Below, in pieces: positions 25,001-33,295 of a DNA stretch of 64,000 nucleotides. Every line of letters begins with the position of its first letter. Position 1 is the stretch's first letter. The notes under the pieces are model-generated. The model was not told where the DNA came from. It was given only the letters and a program-made list of their open reading frames with translations, and made no database searches. The DNA is taken from the NCBI RefSeq assembly GCF_013410945.1, contig NZ_JACCCH010000001.1, positions 1,488,001 through 1,552,000 of the forward strand, in the 5' to 3' direction. The translations under genes and the position numbers were made by a program. The stretch comes from Leifsonia sp. AK011. Lineage in GTDB: Bacteria; Actinomycetota; Actinomycetes; Actinomycetales; Microbacteriaceae.

Positions 25001-25759
25001 CTACTGAAGGGTTATCTGTGACCGGGGTCCCGTGACGAGATCGGGGAGGGGCGGATCGACGGTCCCGACTGCGGGGGTGAAGTCCACTGCGGCCGAGACG
25101 TCGTAGTCGCCGGCGGGCAGCGCGGCAGCGGTCGCGACATCCTCCCCAGTCGAGCAGAGCACCGGAACGAAGGATGCCGCGTACGCCACCGTCTCGCCCG
25201 GTTGCAGCTCCACCATCGTCATCTCGTACTCCGTGGGTACTCCGAGCGCGACCACGAGGTCCCCCCGCGACACTGTCACGGTCGGGCCGATCACGGTCAG
25301 ACCCGATACGGCCTCGTCAGAGGTGTTGGTCATGGTGACGGTTCCGTCGATCAAGGCGGACGTCGACGAAGCGGCCGGCGGGAACTGCACCGCGAGCTCC
25401 AGACCGTACTCGCTCGGCTCAGGGCTGGCGGCCGCCTCACCGCACGTGTTGAGGGACTCGGCGCCGAGGCGCTTCATCGGGGCCATTTCGTCTGAGCTCT
25501 CCAGCGGTGCCTCGTCGCTCAGCGAGCCCTGCTCCGCGACCGTCGACGTGGACTGTGTCAGTGAGGACACGTTCACGGCCAGGACGCCGACACCCACCAG
25601 TGCCAGCACACCGAGGGCGCCCGCGGCGACCTGCTGGGGAACGCGGCGGCGCCTGGCCCTGGCGATCACCGCGTCGGCGTCGACAGTGTGCGGGGCGTCG
25701 GTCTCGGCCAGCAGCCTCCGCAGGTCGTTCTCATCGCGCATGCCGTCGTTCTCAGTCAC
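25001..25759 (-). CDS. Membrane protein, probable partner (anti-sigma-like) of the adjacent ECF sigma factor
   Basis: A 252-residue protein with a 40-residue charged cytoplasmic N-terminus (LRRLLAETDAPHTVDADAV), one transmembrane segment at about 44-66 and an extracytoplasmic domain of some 185 residues with two Cys. It overlaps the sigma-factor gene by 8 bases, and single-span proteins in that position are commonly anti-sigma factors. However, no zinc-binding HxxxCxxC motif is present, so the anti-sigma role is inferred from context. Confidence 0.65.
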   Translation of the reverse strand: MTENDGMRDENDLRRLLAETDAPHTVDADAVIARARRRRVPQQVAAGALGVLALVGVGVLAVNVSSLTQSTSTVAEQGSLSDEAPLESSDEMAPMKRLGAESLNTCGEAAASPEPSEYGLELAVQFPPAASSTSALIDGTVTMTNTSDEAVSGLTVIGPTVTVSRGDLVVALGVPTEYEMTMVELQPGETVAYAASFVPVLCSTGEDVATAAALPAGDYDVSAAVDFTPAVGTVDPPLPDLVTGPRSQITLQ

Positions 25760-26330
25760 GATCGCCCTCCTCGTCGCTCAGCGAGACAGCCAGTCGAGCG
25801 AGACCATCGCTCAGGTATCGCTTGACCGCACCCGCGCTGATCCCCAGCCACTCCGCGATGTCGTCGACCTTGAGGTCCTCGTAGTACCGCAGCACAACAC
25901 ACGCGCGCTCACGGGGACGGAGCCTCATGAGTTGAGCCTGGAGGTCCACCCTCGACTGCACCTCGGTATCGCGCGCCTCATCGATCTCGGGGGTGACCTG
26001 GAGGTGCGCGATCTTGCGCCAGCGCGTCCTGCGGCGTCCGGCGTCGAGATACGTGTTCAGGATGGCTCGGCGGACGTACGCCTCCGCACTCGCGACGGTG
26101 AAGCCGTTGCGGAGACGTCCGAACGTCTTCACGAGGGCATCCTGCACGAGATCGGATGCGTCATCCCGGCTCCCCGAGATCAGGTACGCGTAGGTGGTCA
26201 GAGCGTCCCCCCGCTCCCGTACCAGCTGCGTCAGGACGTGCTCCCACTCTGGGCTCCGGCTGGGACTGGCCACGCTGACGCTCCTGGTCTCGGTCGGGCA
26301 ACTCGACGAGTCAACCGTAAGTGTGCTCAC
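25752..26330 (-). CDS. ECF sigma factor (SigE-type)
   Basis: A 192-residue sigma-70 family protein. Region 2 shows YLISGSRDDASDLVQDALVK, with the DLVQD core-binding motif. Region 4 shows LRPRERACVVLRYYEDLKV followed by the helix-turn-helix WLGISAGAVKRYLSDGLARL. It fits the SigE-like actinobacterial ECF group with an Arg/Ser-rich N-terminal 30 residues. The GTG start at 26330 lies inside a short palindrome (26320-26333), suggesting autoregulation. Target promoters are unknown. Confidence 0.9.
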   Translation of the reverse strand: MSTLTVDSSSCPTETRSVSVASPSRSPEWEHVLTQLVRERGDALTTYAYLISGSRDDASDLVQDALVKTFGRLRNGFTVASAEAYVRRAILNTYLDAGRRRTRWRKIAHLQVTPEIDEARDTEVQSRVDLQAQLMRLRPRERACVVLRYYEDLKVDDIAEWLGISAGAVKRYLSDGLARLAVSLSDEEGDRD

Positions 26331-26333
26331 ACT
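26320..26333. promoter_or_regulatory. Palindrome over the sigma-factor start
   Basis: AGTGTG-CT-CACACT (6+2+6) spans the GTG start of the sigma gene. A GTTG/CAAC inverted repeat in the region at about 26380 lies further upstream. Either could mark a regulated promoter; evidence is sequence symmetry only. Confidence 0.4.
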
Positions 26334-26478
26334 GAAGAAGACGACGCCCGGCCACGGAACGTTGTAGTGAAACTTTGTTGCGTCACAACCGCTCTCGGGG
26401 CACCTCTCGGAGTAGCCTGTGCGATGCAGCGGGCTCCGCAGCCCAGCACGACCGAGTCATCGAGGAAAGCAGGACGCA

Positions 26479-27042
26479 ATGTCATCGACTACGAGTGAGC
26501 TCACGAGCCTCTTCCGGCAGACCCGGATCGTCTGGGGAATCCGTGCGGCCGTCGCCCTCATCCTGGGCGTGCTGGTGCTCGTCTGGCCGCAGTCCACGAT
26601 CAACATCCTCGCCGTGATCCTCGGCATCTACTTCGTGATCCTCGGAATCGTGCGCGTCGTCCAGGGCTTCACCGACAAGGAGCTGAACGGGGGCGGCAAG
26701 GTCGCCAACTTCATCCTGGGCGCCGTGATTCTCGCCGCGGGCGTGATCGTCATCCGCAATCCCTTCGAGACTGCCGTGTTCATCGTGATCCTCGTGGGCA
26801 TCTCCTGGATCTTCGAGGGAGTAGCCACCCTGATCGACACCGCGCGCGGCAACGGCAGCGCCCTCTCGATCGTGATCGGCATCCTCATCGCGCTCGCCGG
26901 CGTGCTCGTCATCCTCTTCGCTGACGGCGTCACGATCGCGTACGCCGTGTTCTTCGGCATCACGCTCATCGCGGTCGGCATTCTCGACCTCGTGCTCCTG
27001 TTCACCGTCGGGCGCACGCTCGCGGCCGCAGCGAAGGCCTAG
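26479..27042 (+). CDS. HdeD/DUF308-family membrane protein
   Basis: A 187-residue protein with six short transmembrane segments in three similar pairs, each pair containing a Gly-rich turn (VRAAVALILGVLVLVWPQ, FILGAVILAAGVIVI, SIVIGILIALAGVLVI). That internal repeat is the DUF308/HdeD hallmark, named for E. coli acid-resistance protein HdeD. Start ATG 26479 follows GAGGAAAGCAGGACGCA. It is divergent from the sigma-factor gene and co-linear with the next membrane gene (2 bases apart). Confidence 0.85.
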   Translation: MSSTTSELTSLFRQTRIVWGIRAAVALILGVLVLVWPQSTINILAVILGIYFVILGIVRVVQGFTDKELNGGGKVANFILGAVILAAGVIVIRNPFETAVFIVILVGISWIFEGVATLIDTARGNGSALSIVIGILIALAGVLVILFADGVTIAYAVFFGITLIAVGILDLVLLFTVGRTLAAAAKA

Positions 27043-27044
27043 GG

Positions 27045-27413
27045 ATGGCAGAGCGCAAGCCCGATTCGACGGTGGGCACGACCATCAAGCTCATCGTGTC
27101 CATCGCGGCCATCGTCGTCGGATTGTTCCTCGTCTTCGGGGCGGCAAGTGCGCCCGTCGCGGATGCGGTCTTCGTCGGATCGATCGCAGCGGTGCTCGCG
27201 GTCTACCTGTGGAGCGGGGTGACCCCGGGCCAGGCGAGACTGATCTCCGTTGTCCTCATCTTCGTGGCGGTGTACGCGTTCGTGCGCGGCTTCAGCCTGT
27301 TGGAGCTCACCGTGTTCCGTCAGATCGGCGGTATCACGGCGATCGTGAGCGGTGTCATCCTGCTGCTGCCGTTCCTGCGTGCGCGGTTCGGGAAGGCCCC
27401 CTCTGTGGGTTGA
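27045..27413 (+). CDS. Small membrane protein, function unknown
   Basis: A 122-residue protein with four predicted transmembrane segments, for example LIVSIAAIVVGLFLVFGAA, and a short basic C-terminus (LRARFGKAPSVG). It starts 2 bases after the HdeD-like gene and is probably co-transcribed with it. Its stop codon TGA (27411-27413) lies inside a repetitive element, so the natural C-terminus may have been altered by that insertion. Confidence 0.75.
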   Translation: MAERKPDSTVGTTIKLIVSIAAIVVGLFLVFGAASAPVADAVFVGSIAAVLAVYLWSGVTPGQARLISVVLIFVAVYAFVRGFSLLELTVFRQIGGITAIVSGVILLLPFLRARFGKAPSVG

Positions 27414-27445
27414 GTAGCCGCGGCGAAGCCCGGCGTATCGAAACC
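27408..27445. repeat. Interspersed palindromic repeat (GGTTGAGTAG ... ATCGAAACC)
   Basis: A 38-base element opening GGTTGAGTAG and ending GTATCGAAACC. I recognise this end pattern from repeats scattered between genes in Microbacteriaceae and related actinobacteria. Its TGA is used as the stop codon of the upstream gene. Confidence 0.65.
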
Positions 27446-27464
27446 TCACCGACGAAGAGCGGTA

Positions 27465-27480
27465 GGAGGCGGGGGCCTCC
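27465..27480. repeat. Short hairpin 1 of the non-coding patch
   Basis: GGAGGC-GGGG-GCCTCC forms a 6-bp stem with a GGGG loop. It is the first of four hairpins between the repeat and the tRNA. Confidence 0.5.
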
Positions 27481-27486
27481 ACTTGA

Positions 27487-27509
27487 CCGACGGCCGAGAC
27501 GGCCGTCGG
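27487..27509. repeat. Short hairpin 2 of the non-coding patch
   Basis: CCGACGGCC and GGCCGTCGG form a perfect 9-bp stem around GAGAC. It lies 6 bases after hairpin 1. Confidence 0.6.
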
Positions 27510-27522
27510 CGCTGGCGTCGCG

Positions 27523-27546
27523 GCGAAGGCCAGAAATGGCCTTCGC
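27523..27546. repeat. Hairpin 3 with GNRA tetraloop
   Basis: GCGAAGGCCA and TGGCCTTCGC form a perfect 10-bp stem closed by GAAA, a stable GNRA tetraloop. This suggests an RNA-level structure rather than a protein-binding site. The rest of 27547-27595 shows no gene. Confidence 0.6.
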
Positions 27547-27595
27547 TCCCAGCTCCAGCGCGCCCACGAGCAGGTTCGCGTCCGAACTGGGGTGC

Positions 27596-27641
27596 TGAAA
27601 TGAAAAGCGCCCCGCCATGTGGCGGAGCGCTTTTCATTTCA
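27596..27641 (-). terminator. Bidirectional terminator beside tRNA-Arg
   Basis: A 22-bp stem with one mismatch (15 bp TGAAATGAAAAGCGC, then CCGCCA) closes on a 2-base centre, and both sides carry T-rich ends. It starts 1 base past the tRNA 3' end, so it terminates the tRNA transcript and can stop traffic from the opposite direction. Confidence 0.9.
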
Positions 27642-27642
27642 G

Positions 27643-27715
27643 TGCCCCCAGCAGGATTTGAACCTGCGGCCTTCTGCTCCGGAGGCAGACGCTCTATCCC
27701 CTGAGCTATGGGGGC
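27643..27715 (-). tRNA. tRNA-Arg (anticodon CCG)
   Basis: A 73-base tRNA read on the minus strand. The acceptor stem GCCCCCA/TGGGGGC pairs perfectly, the D arm has GCTC-AGGGGATA-GAGC, the anticodon stem TCTGC/GCAGA encloses CTCCGGA (anticodon CCG, reading CGG), and the T arm is GCAGG-TTCAAAT-CCTGC. CCA is not encoded. Discriminator base A. Confidence 0.97.
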
Positions 27716-27776
27716 AAAGGGACGCCTCAACAGTACCAGCGCGAATGATCGAGTGACCGCATGCGAGGATCGAACC

Positions 27777-28571
27777 ATGATCCGCAGCGTCTCCGTCCAT
27801 CTGGACATCGAACTGGCCGGCCGAACCGACCTCGTGTTCGATGTCGGAGTCGCGCGTGGCGCATCCGTCGTCCACGAGACGCTCGACTTCTCGATCGGCG
27901 ACCAGACCCCCGATGTTACCGAGATCGTCGACCCGAACGGCAGCCGCCTGCACAGTTTCGAGAGCGGCGCCGGCACCATGTCCGTCGACTACCGCGTGGA
28001 GGTGGAGGGTCGCGCGACCCCCGCCCCCGTCGACGAGCTCGAGCTCATCACCTACCTCCGCCCGAGCCGTTACTGCCAGTCCGACAGCCTCAGCGCGGTC
28101 GCGCGTTCCGAGTTCTGGGGCCTCACGGGTCACAACCTCCTGGCGGCCGTGGTGCGCTGGGTCAGCGCACGCCTCAGCTACGTCTCGGGATCGAGCGAGC
28201 CCACGGACGGCGCCGTCCAGACCCTCGCTGCAGGCCGAGGGGTCTGCCGTGACTACGCGCACCTCGTGATCGCCCTCCTTCGAGCGCTCGACGTGCCCGC
28301 CCGGATGGTGGCCGTCTACGCTCCCGGCCTTGAGCCGATGGACTTCCACGCGGTCGTCGAGGCCCATGTCGACGGCCAGTGGTGGCTCGTGGATGCCACG
28401 CACCTGGCGCCGCGCCAGAGCATGTTGCGCATCTCGACCGGCCGCGACGCAGCGGACATCGCGTTCCTGACCAATCACGGTGCTGATCTCACGCTCACGT
28501 CGATGTCGGTGCTCGCCGTCGTCGACGACCTTCCGTTCGACGACGGCCTCCAGCTGGTGCAGCTGGGCTGA
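27777..28571 (+). CDS. Transglutaminase-like cysteine peptidase-fold protein
   Basis: A 264-residue cytoplasmic protein. The catalytic Cys lies in AGRGVCRDYAHLVI, the His in MDFHAVVEAHV and the Asp in WWLVDATHLAP, the standard order and spacing of bacterial transglutaminase-like (PF01841-type) proteins. The N-terminal half is beta-rich, as in the family. No signal peptide. These proteins often act as proteases or amide-forming enzymes; the substrate is unknown. Start ATG 27777 (MIRSVSVHLDIE) was chosen because the longer frame to 27708 runs through the tRNA. Confidence 0.82.
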   Translation: MIRSVSVHLDIELAGRTDLVFDVGVARGASVVHETLDFSIGDQTPDVTEIVDPNGSRLHSFESGAGTMSVDYRVEVEGRATPAPVDELELITYLRPSRYCQSDSLSAVARSEFWGLTGHNLLAAVVRWVSARLSYVSGSSEPTDGAVQTLAAGRGVCRDYAHLVIALLRALDVPARMVAVYAPGLEPMDFHAVVEAHVDGQWWLVDATHLAPRQSMLRISTGRDAADIAFLTNHGADLTLTSMSVLAVVDDLPFDDGLQLVQLG

Positions 28572-28576
28572 CGCCC

Positions 28577-29173
28577 CTAGGGCAGTGCAGCAGTGACGTC
28601 GCCCATGAGCGCACCGGCGTCGCCGGGTGCGGCGAAGATCGGCGACACGATCGACACCCAGTAGTGCGAGGGGAACGCCTGCGCCTGCCCGAGGCCGCCA
28701 GCGACGGAGAAGTAACCGCGGGCACCGTAGTCGCCGACCGAGGAACCCGCGGCGTCGAGCGTCGCGATGCGTGAGCTGGCGACATCCGACGGGAGATCCG
28801 CCACCGACACGTCGATCGTGACGCCGTTGGTGTCGTGAACCCATCTGCAGACGGTGCCGCCAGCGGCCTGTGCGTCGGCGGCGAGGGAGCCAGCATCCGG
28901 CGTGAACGCACCCAAGGGTGAGAAGTTCGGATCGAATGCGTACATCGTGTCCGGGTCGATCAGGCTCGAGCAGTCCACGGCGAACGGGATGATCTCGGGG
29001 GTCGGATTCGGCGTCGGCGTCGGAGAGGACTCGGTGGGAGCAGGGGAGGGAGTCGAGCTCCGCGTTGCGGTCGGCGTGGGGGTGGGCATCCCGGGGTCCT
29101 GCACGCATGCGGCCAGCGCGATCACGCTGAGAAGTGTCGTCGCCAGGGCCAGAGTTGTGCGGTGCGTTCGCAT
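28577..29173 (-). CDS. Putative secreted lipoprotein with Pro/Thr/Ser linker
   Basis: A 198-residue protein. The signal peptide ends at a lipobox (VIALAAC), then a [17 protein letters not shown] linker leads to a domain with two Cys ([10 protein letters not shown] and [10 protein letters not shown]). The spacing and order of CSSL, a GGxVC segment and an aromatic-rich C-terminus mirror the lipoprotein at 17662-18213. No enzyme motif seen. A 7+1+7 palindrome abuts the start codon. Confidence 0.72.
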   Translation of the reverse strand: MRTHRTTLALATTLLSVIALAACVQDPGMPTPTPTATRSSTPSPAPTESSPTPTPNPTPEIIPFAVDCSSLIDPDTMYAFDPNFSPLGAFTPDAGSLAADAQAAGGTVCRWVHDTNGVTIDVSVADLPSDVASSRIATLDAAGSSVGDYGARGYFSVAGGLGQAQAFPSHYWVSIVSPIFAAPGDAGALMGDVTAALP

Positions 29174-29188
29174 GGTCACATTGTGACC
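29174..29188. promoter_or_regulatory. Perfect palindrome next to the lipoprotein start
   Basis: GGTCACA-T-TGTGACC lies immediately upstream of the lipoprotein ATG (29173) and about 80 bases before argS. It could be an operator for the lipoprotein or shared with argS. Symmetry is the only evidence. Confidence 0.4.
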
Positions 29189-29266
29189 CCGCGCAGACCG
29201 GCAGGGCCGTTGCCCGCGCCGGACTGTGCCGGTACTCCCATGCCACCCCGGGTACTCTTGGGGATC

Positions 29267-30925
29267 GTGAATCCCGCCGATCTGTCGTCCGCCCTGTTGT
29301 CCGTCGTCCAGGGTGTCGTCGAGGGCCGAGGCCAGTCCATCGAGCTGACCGTCGCGGACGTCGTCCTCGAACGCCCGCGCAACCGCGACCACGGCGACTG
29401 GGCGAGCAACATCGCGATGAAGCTCGCCAAGCCGCTCGGTGTGAACCCCCGTGAGCTCGCCGAGGAGATCGCCGTGCAGGCGCGTGCCATCCCCGGGATC
29501 GCCGCGGTGGATGTCGCCGGCCCGGGTTTCATCAACATCACCCTCGATGCGGCCGCTGCTGGCGCCCTCGCGCGCACGATCGTCGAGGCGGGCGCAGAGT
29601 ACGGGCGCGGGGACCTCTACCAGGGTGTCACGATCAACCTCGAGTTCGTCTCGGCCAACCCGACGGGGCCGATCCACATCGGGGGAGTGCGCTGGGCAGC
29701 CGTCGGCGACAGCCTCGCCCGCATCTTCCAGGCCCAGGGTGGCCTCGTCACGCGCGAGTACTACTTCAACGACCACGGTGCGCAGATCGACCGCTTCGCG
29801 CGCAGCCTGCTCGCGAGCTGGCTCGGCGAGCCTGCTCCCGAGGACGGTTACGGCGGCGACTACATCTCGGACATCGCCGCCCGTGTGATCGCCGACTACC
29901 CCGGGGACCTGTTCCACATCCCGCGTGATGAGCAGCAGGAGGTCTTCCGCGCGGTGGGCGTCGAGCTCATGTTCGGGGACATCAAGGCGAGCCTCCACGA
30001 GTTCGGTGTCGATTTCGACGTCTACTTCCACGAGAACGAATTGCACGAATCCGGTGCGGTAGAGCGCGCGATCGATCGCCTGCGCGACCTCGGCGCGATC
30101 TACGAGGCCGATGGCGCCACGTGGTTCCGGTCGACGGACTACGGCGACGACAAGGATCGCGTCGTCATCAAGTCCGACGGCGAGGCCGGGTACATCTCGG
30201 GTGACCTCGCCTACTACCTCAACAAGCGTGAGCGAGGCTTCGAGCGCAACCTGATCATGCTCGGCGCCGACCACCACGGCTACGTGCAGCGCCTCATGGC
30301 GATGACGAAGGCGTTCGGCGATGAGCCGTACGTCAACCTCGAGATCCTCATCGGCCAGCTCGTCAACCTCGTGCGTGATGGTGAGCCGGTGCGCATGTCG
30401 AAGCGGGCAGGCACGGTCGTCACCCTTGAGGATCTCGTCGAGGCAGTGGGAGTGGATGCGGGTCGGTACGCACTCGTGCGCAGCTCGATCGACTCGCAGG
30501 TGGACATCGACCTCGAGCTGTGGGGCAAGCACACGCCCGACAACCCCGTGTTCTACGTGCAGTACGCGCACGCTCGCACCCACTCGGTGGCCCGCAACGC
30601 CGCGGAGTACGGTGTCGACCGCTCCGCTTTCGACGCGGGGCTCCTCGACCACGAGTCGGAGAGTGTGCTGCTCGGCATCCTCGCCGAATTCCCGCGCGTC
30701 GTGAAACAGGCCGCCGAGCTGCGTGAGCCGCATCGCGTCGCCCGCTATGCGGAGGAGCTCGCCGGGGCCTACCACAGCTGGTATTCGAGCTGCCGGGTGA
30801 CCCCGCAGGGCGACGAGGCGATCACCGACGTGCATCGCACGAGGCTCTGGCTCAACGATGCGGTCGGGCAGGTGCTCAACAATGCGCTAGGCCTGCTCGG
30901 CGTGAGCGCTCCGGACCGGATGTGA
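29267..30925 (+). CDS. argS: Arginyl-tRNA synthetase
   Basis: A 552-residue class I synthetase. The N-terminal additional domain precedes the HIGH motif in [15 protein letters not shown], and the KMSKS loop reads [11 protein letters not shown]. The C-terminal helical bundle ([24 protein letters not shown]) binds the anticodon. Length matches the family. GTG 29267 ([10 protein letters not shown]) is preferred over longer in-frame starts because TACTCT lies 8 bases upstream, consistent with a leaderless or nearly leaderless mRNA. It is the head of a probable argS-DUF2993 pair with a 1-base gap. Confidence 0.95.
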   Translation: MNPADLSSALLSVVQGVVEGRGQSIELTVADVVLERPRNRDHGDWASNIAMKLAKPLGVNPRELAEEIAVQARAIPGIAAVDVAGPGFINITLDAAAAGALARTIVEAGAEYGRGDLYQGVTINLEFVSANPTGPIHIGGVRWAAVGDSLARIFQAQGGLVTREYYFNDHGAQIDRFARSLLASWLGEPAPEDGYGGDYISDIAARVIADYPGDLFHIPRDEQQEVFRAVGVELMFGDIKASLHEFGVDFDVYFHENELHESGAVERAIDRLRDLGAIYEADGATWFRSTDYGDDKDRVVIKSDGEAGYISGDLAYYLNKRERGFERNLIMLGADHHGYVQRLMAMTKAFGDEPYVNLEILIGQLVNLVRDGEPVRMSKRAGTVVTLEDLVEAVGVDAGRYALVRSSIDSQVDIDLELWGKHTPDNPVFYVQYAHARTHSVARNAAEYGVDRSAFDAGLLDHESESVLLGILAEFPRVVKQAAELREPHRVARYAEELAGAYHSWYSSCRVTPQGDEAITDVHRTRLWLNDAVGQVLNNALGLLGVSAPDRM

Positions 30926-30926
30926 C

Positions 30927-31763
30927 GTGACAGAGCCCCTCCAGCCCACAGGATCCGCCTCCGCGACGACGCAGGTGCTCCTCGTCGAGGAACCACCCCG
31001 ACGCAAGCGGCGCTGGCTGGGCTGGGTGATCGGCTTGTTCATCGTGGTCGCGCTGCTCGCGGTGGCTGCGATCGTGGGGGAGACCCTCGCTCGCCAGTAC
31101 GCCGAGGGTTACATCCGGGATCGCGTCATCGAGGCGCTCCCCGTCGATCCGGCAACACCGCTCGACGTCGAGGTCGGGGGCGGCCCGGTCCTGCTCCAGG
31201 CCATCTCCGGACGCATGACGGAGATCGTCGTGGGGATCCCGGAACTCACCATCGGCGAGATCTCGGGATCCGCGACCGTGACCGCATCGGGTGTTCCCCT
31301 CGACGAGTCGCAGCCCACCGAGAACCTCGACATCGTGCTCACGATCCCGGCGTCGAGCGTGCAGAGGCTCTCGACCTACCTGAGCGGCATCGAACTAGAC
31401 TCCATCACCCTCGGCAACGGCCTGATCACCGTCGATACGACCGTGGACCTCCTGCTGTTCAGCGTTCCGATCTCCATCGATCTCGCGCCCTCCGCCGATG
31501 CGGGAGGGATCGCGTTCCGGCCCGAGACGATCACCCTCGAGCAGCAGGAGATCTCGGTCGACGACCTGCGGTCGAACCCGCTCGTGTCGGGGATCGCCGG
31601 GTCGCTCCTGCGGTCGCAGGTCTTCTGTGTCGCGGAGTCGCTGCCGAAAGCCCTCACCCTCTCCGAGGTCTCCGTGGTCGGTTCGGATCTCGTGGTGCGG
31701 GTCACGGGCGACGGCGTCGCCCTCGGCGATCCGGCACTCCTCGAGACCGGCACCTGCCCGTAA
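30927..31763 (+). CDS. DUF2993 (LmeA-like) lipid-binding membrane protein
   Basis: A 278-residue protein. The cytoplasmic N-terminus ends RRKRRW, followed by one transmembrane segment (WVIGLFIVVALLAVAAIVG) and an exported domain with the DUF2993 pattern (EVGGGPVLLQAISGRMTEIVV, ISGSATVTASGVPL). Mycobacterial LmeA of this family binds phosphatidylinositol lipids and takes part in lipoglycan synthesis; the same role here is only plausible. GTG start 1 base after the argS stop. Confidence 0.85.
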   Translation: MTEPLQPTGSASATTQVLLVEEPPRRKRRWLGWVIGLFIVVALLAVAAIVGETLARQYAEGYIRDRVIEALPVDPATPLDVEVGGGPVLLQAISGRMTEIVVGIPELTIGEISGSATVTASGVPLDESQPTENLDIVLTIPASSVQRLSTYLSGIELDSITLGNGLITVDTTVDLLLFSVPISIDLAPSADAGGIAFRPETITLEQQEISVDDLRSNPLVSGIAGSLLRSQVFCVAESLPKALTLSEVSVVGSDLVVRVTGDGVALGDPALLETGTCP

Positions 31764-31864
31764 CACCCGCAAGCGCTCGTTCCCCGCCCGGTACACTGGT
31801 GTCGGCTTCAGGGACCAATCCGGGTCCGCTCGCCTCACCAGATCGCCCACACCGTGAGGTCATC

Positions 31865-33295
31865 GTGTCCAGCAACCCGCTTGCGCCGTCATGGCTGCGC
31901 GCCCCCGTCGACGCCAACGCGCTGCCGCCTGCAGTCTGGTCGCAGAACGCGAGCCGTGATGACTCCGGCGAACTCGTGATCGCGGGGGTTGCGGCATCCG
32001 CCATCGTGTCCGAGTTCGGCACACCCGTGTACGTCGTGGACGAGGCGGATGCCCGTTCCCGCGCCGCACGCATCCGCTCGTCGTTCGATCGCGAGTTCGC
32101 CCGCGTCGGGGGAGCGGCCAAGGTCTACTACGCGGGCAAGGCGTTCCTCTCCGTCGAGATCGCACGCTGGGTGACGGAGGAGGGGCTCAACATCGACGTC
32201 GCGAGCGGCGGTGAACTCGCTGTCGCACTCGCGGCCGGTGTCGAGCCGTCGCGACTGGGCCTCCACGGCAACAACAAGAGCCGCGCCGAGATCGATCGGG
32301 CCGTCTCGGTGGGTATCGGGGCCATCGTCATCGACAGCGTTCTGGAGATCGAGAGGGTTGCCGACGCCGCAGCCCGCCACGGTCGTGTTCAGCCGGTCCG
32401 CCTGCGCATCAACAGTGGTGTGCACGCCTCGACGCACGAGTACCTCGCCACCGCTCGCGAGGACCAGAAGTTCGGCATTCCGCTCGCGGATGCCGCGGCC
32501 GTCGTCGCCCAGATCCGCTCCCACCCCGAACTCTCCTTCCTCGGCCTCCACTCCCACATCGGGTCGCAGATCTTCGAGTCGGACGGCTTCGCCGAGGCAG
32601 CGCACCGCCTCTTCACCCTCCACTCGCAACTGCTCGAGGGTGGTGACGTGCCCGAACTGAACCTCGGCGGGGGCTTCGGCATCGCCTACACCTCGGTGGA
32701 TGAGCCCCTTGACGTCGAGGAGATCGCTCGCCGCTTCGCCGACATCGTCGCTGAGGGGGCCCGCGAGTTCGGTGTTCCGATTCCGCTCGTGGCCATCGAG
32801 CCCGGGCGTTCCGTGATCGGCCCGTCGACGACGACGCTGTACGAGGTCGGCACCATCAAGGACGTCGAGGTGACGCTCTCAGGCGACACCGAGCAGGCGG
32901 AGCCCTCGAGCGCCGTGCGCAAGTACGTCTCGGTCGACGGCGGAATGAGCGACAACATCCGACCTGCGCTCTACGGCGCCGACTACTCCGCCCGCATCGT
33001 GAACCGGGCCTCCGCTGCGGAGCCCGTGCTCGTGCGAGTCGCGGGAAAGCACTGCGAGTCTGGCGACATCCTCGTGCACGCCGAGTACCTCCCCGGCGAT
33101 GTCTCGCCCGGCGACCTGCTGGCGATTCCCGCGACGGGCGCCTATGGCTGGGCGATGGCGAGCAACTACAACTACCTGGGGAGGCCGCCGGTGGTGGCCG
33201 TCCTGGACGGCCGCGCGCGACTCATCGTGCGTGGCGAGACCGAAGCTGACCTGTTGTCGCGCGATGTCGCACTACGACCTGGAGAAGAACTGTGA
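31865..33295 (+). CDS. lysA: Diaminopimelate decarboxylase
   Basis: A 476-residue PLP fold-III decarboxylase that makes lysine from meso-diaminopimelate. The PLP Lys lies in KVYYAGKAFLS, the HSHIGSQIF segment binds the phosphate, and GKHCESGDIL followed by YGWAMASNYN completes the dimer-shared active site. GTG 31865 (SSNPLAPSW) after GTGAGGTCATC is favoured. The stop overlaps hom by 4 bases, so lysA, hom, thrC and thrB form one aspartate-pathway operon. Confidence 0.95.
   Translation: MSSNPLAPSWLRAPVDANALPPAVWSQNASRDDSGELVIAGVAASAIVSEFGTPVYVVDEADARSRAARIRSSFDREFARVGGAAKVYYAGKAFLSVEIARWVTEEGLNIDVASGGELAVALAAGVEPSRLGLHGNNKSRAEIDRAVSVGIGAIVIDSVLEIERVADAAARHGRVQPVRLRINSGVHASTHEYLATAREDQKFGIPLADAAAVVAQIRSHPELSFLGLHSHIGSQIFESDGFAEAAHRLFTLHSQLLEGGDVPELNLGGGFGIAYTSVDEPLDVEEIARRFADIVAEGAREFGVPIPLVAIEPGRSVIGPSTTTLYEVGTIKDVEVTLSGDTEQAEPSSAVRKYVSVDGGMSDNIRPALYGADYSARIVNRASAAEPVLVRVAGKHCESGDILVHAEYLPGDVSPGDLLAIPATGAYGWAMASNYNYLGRPPVVAVLDGRARLIVRGETEADLLSRDVALRPGEEL

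Noticed and set aside
27643-29267. tRNA-Arg and argS as a functional pair
   Set aside because: They are 1.5 kb apart on opposite strands with separate promoters; coincidence is simpler.
28577-30835. 752-codon minus-strand frame opposite argS
   Set aside because: Only its last part (28577-29173) has a real start, lipobox and domain. The rest is a shadow of argS.
31764-31864. Lysine riboswitch before lysA
   Set aside because: About 60-100 bases with only a 5-bp stem; too short for the L box.
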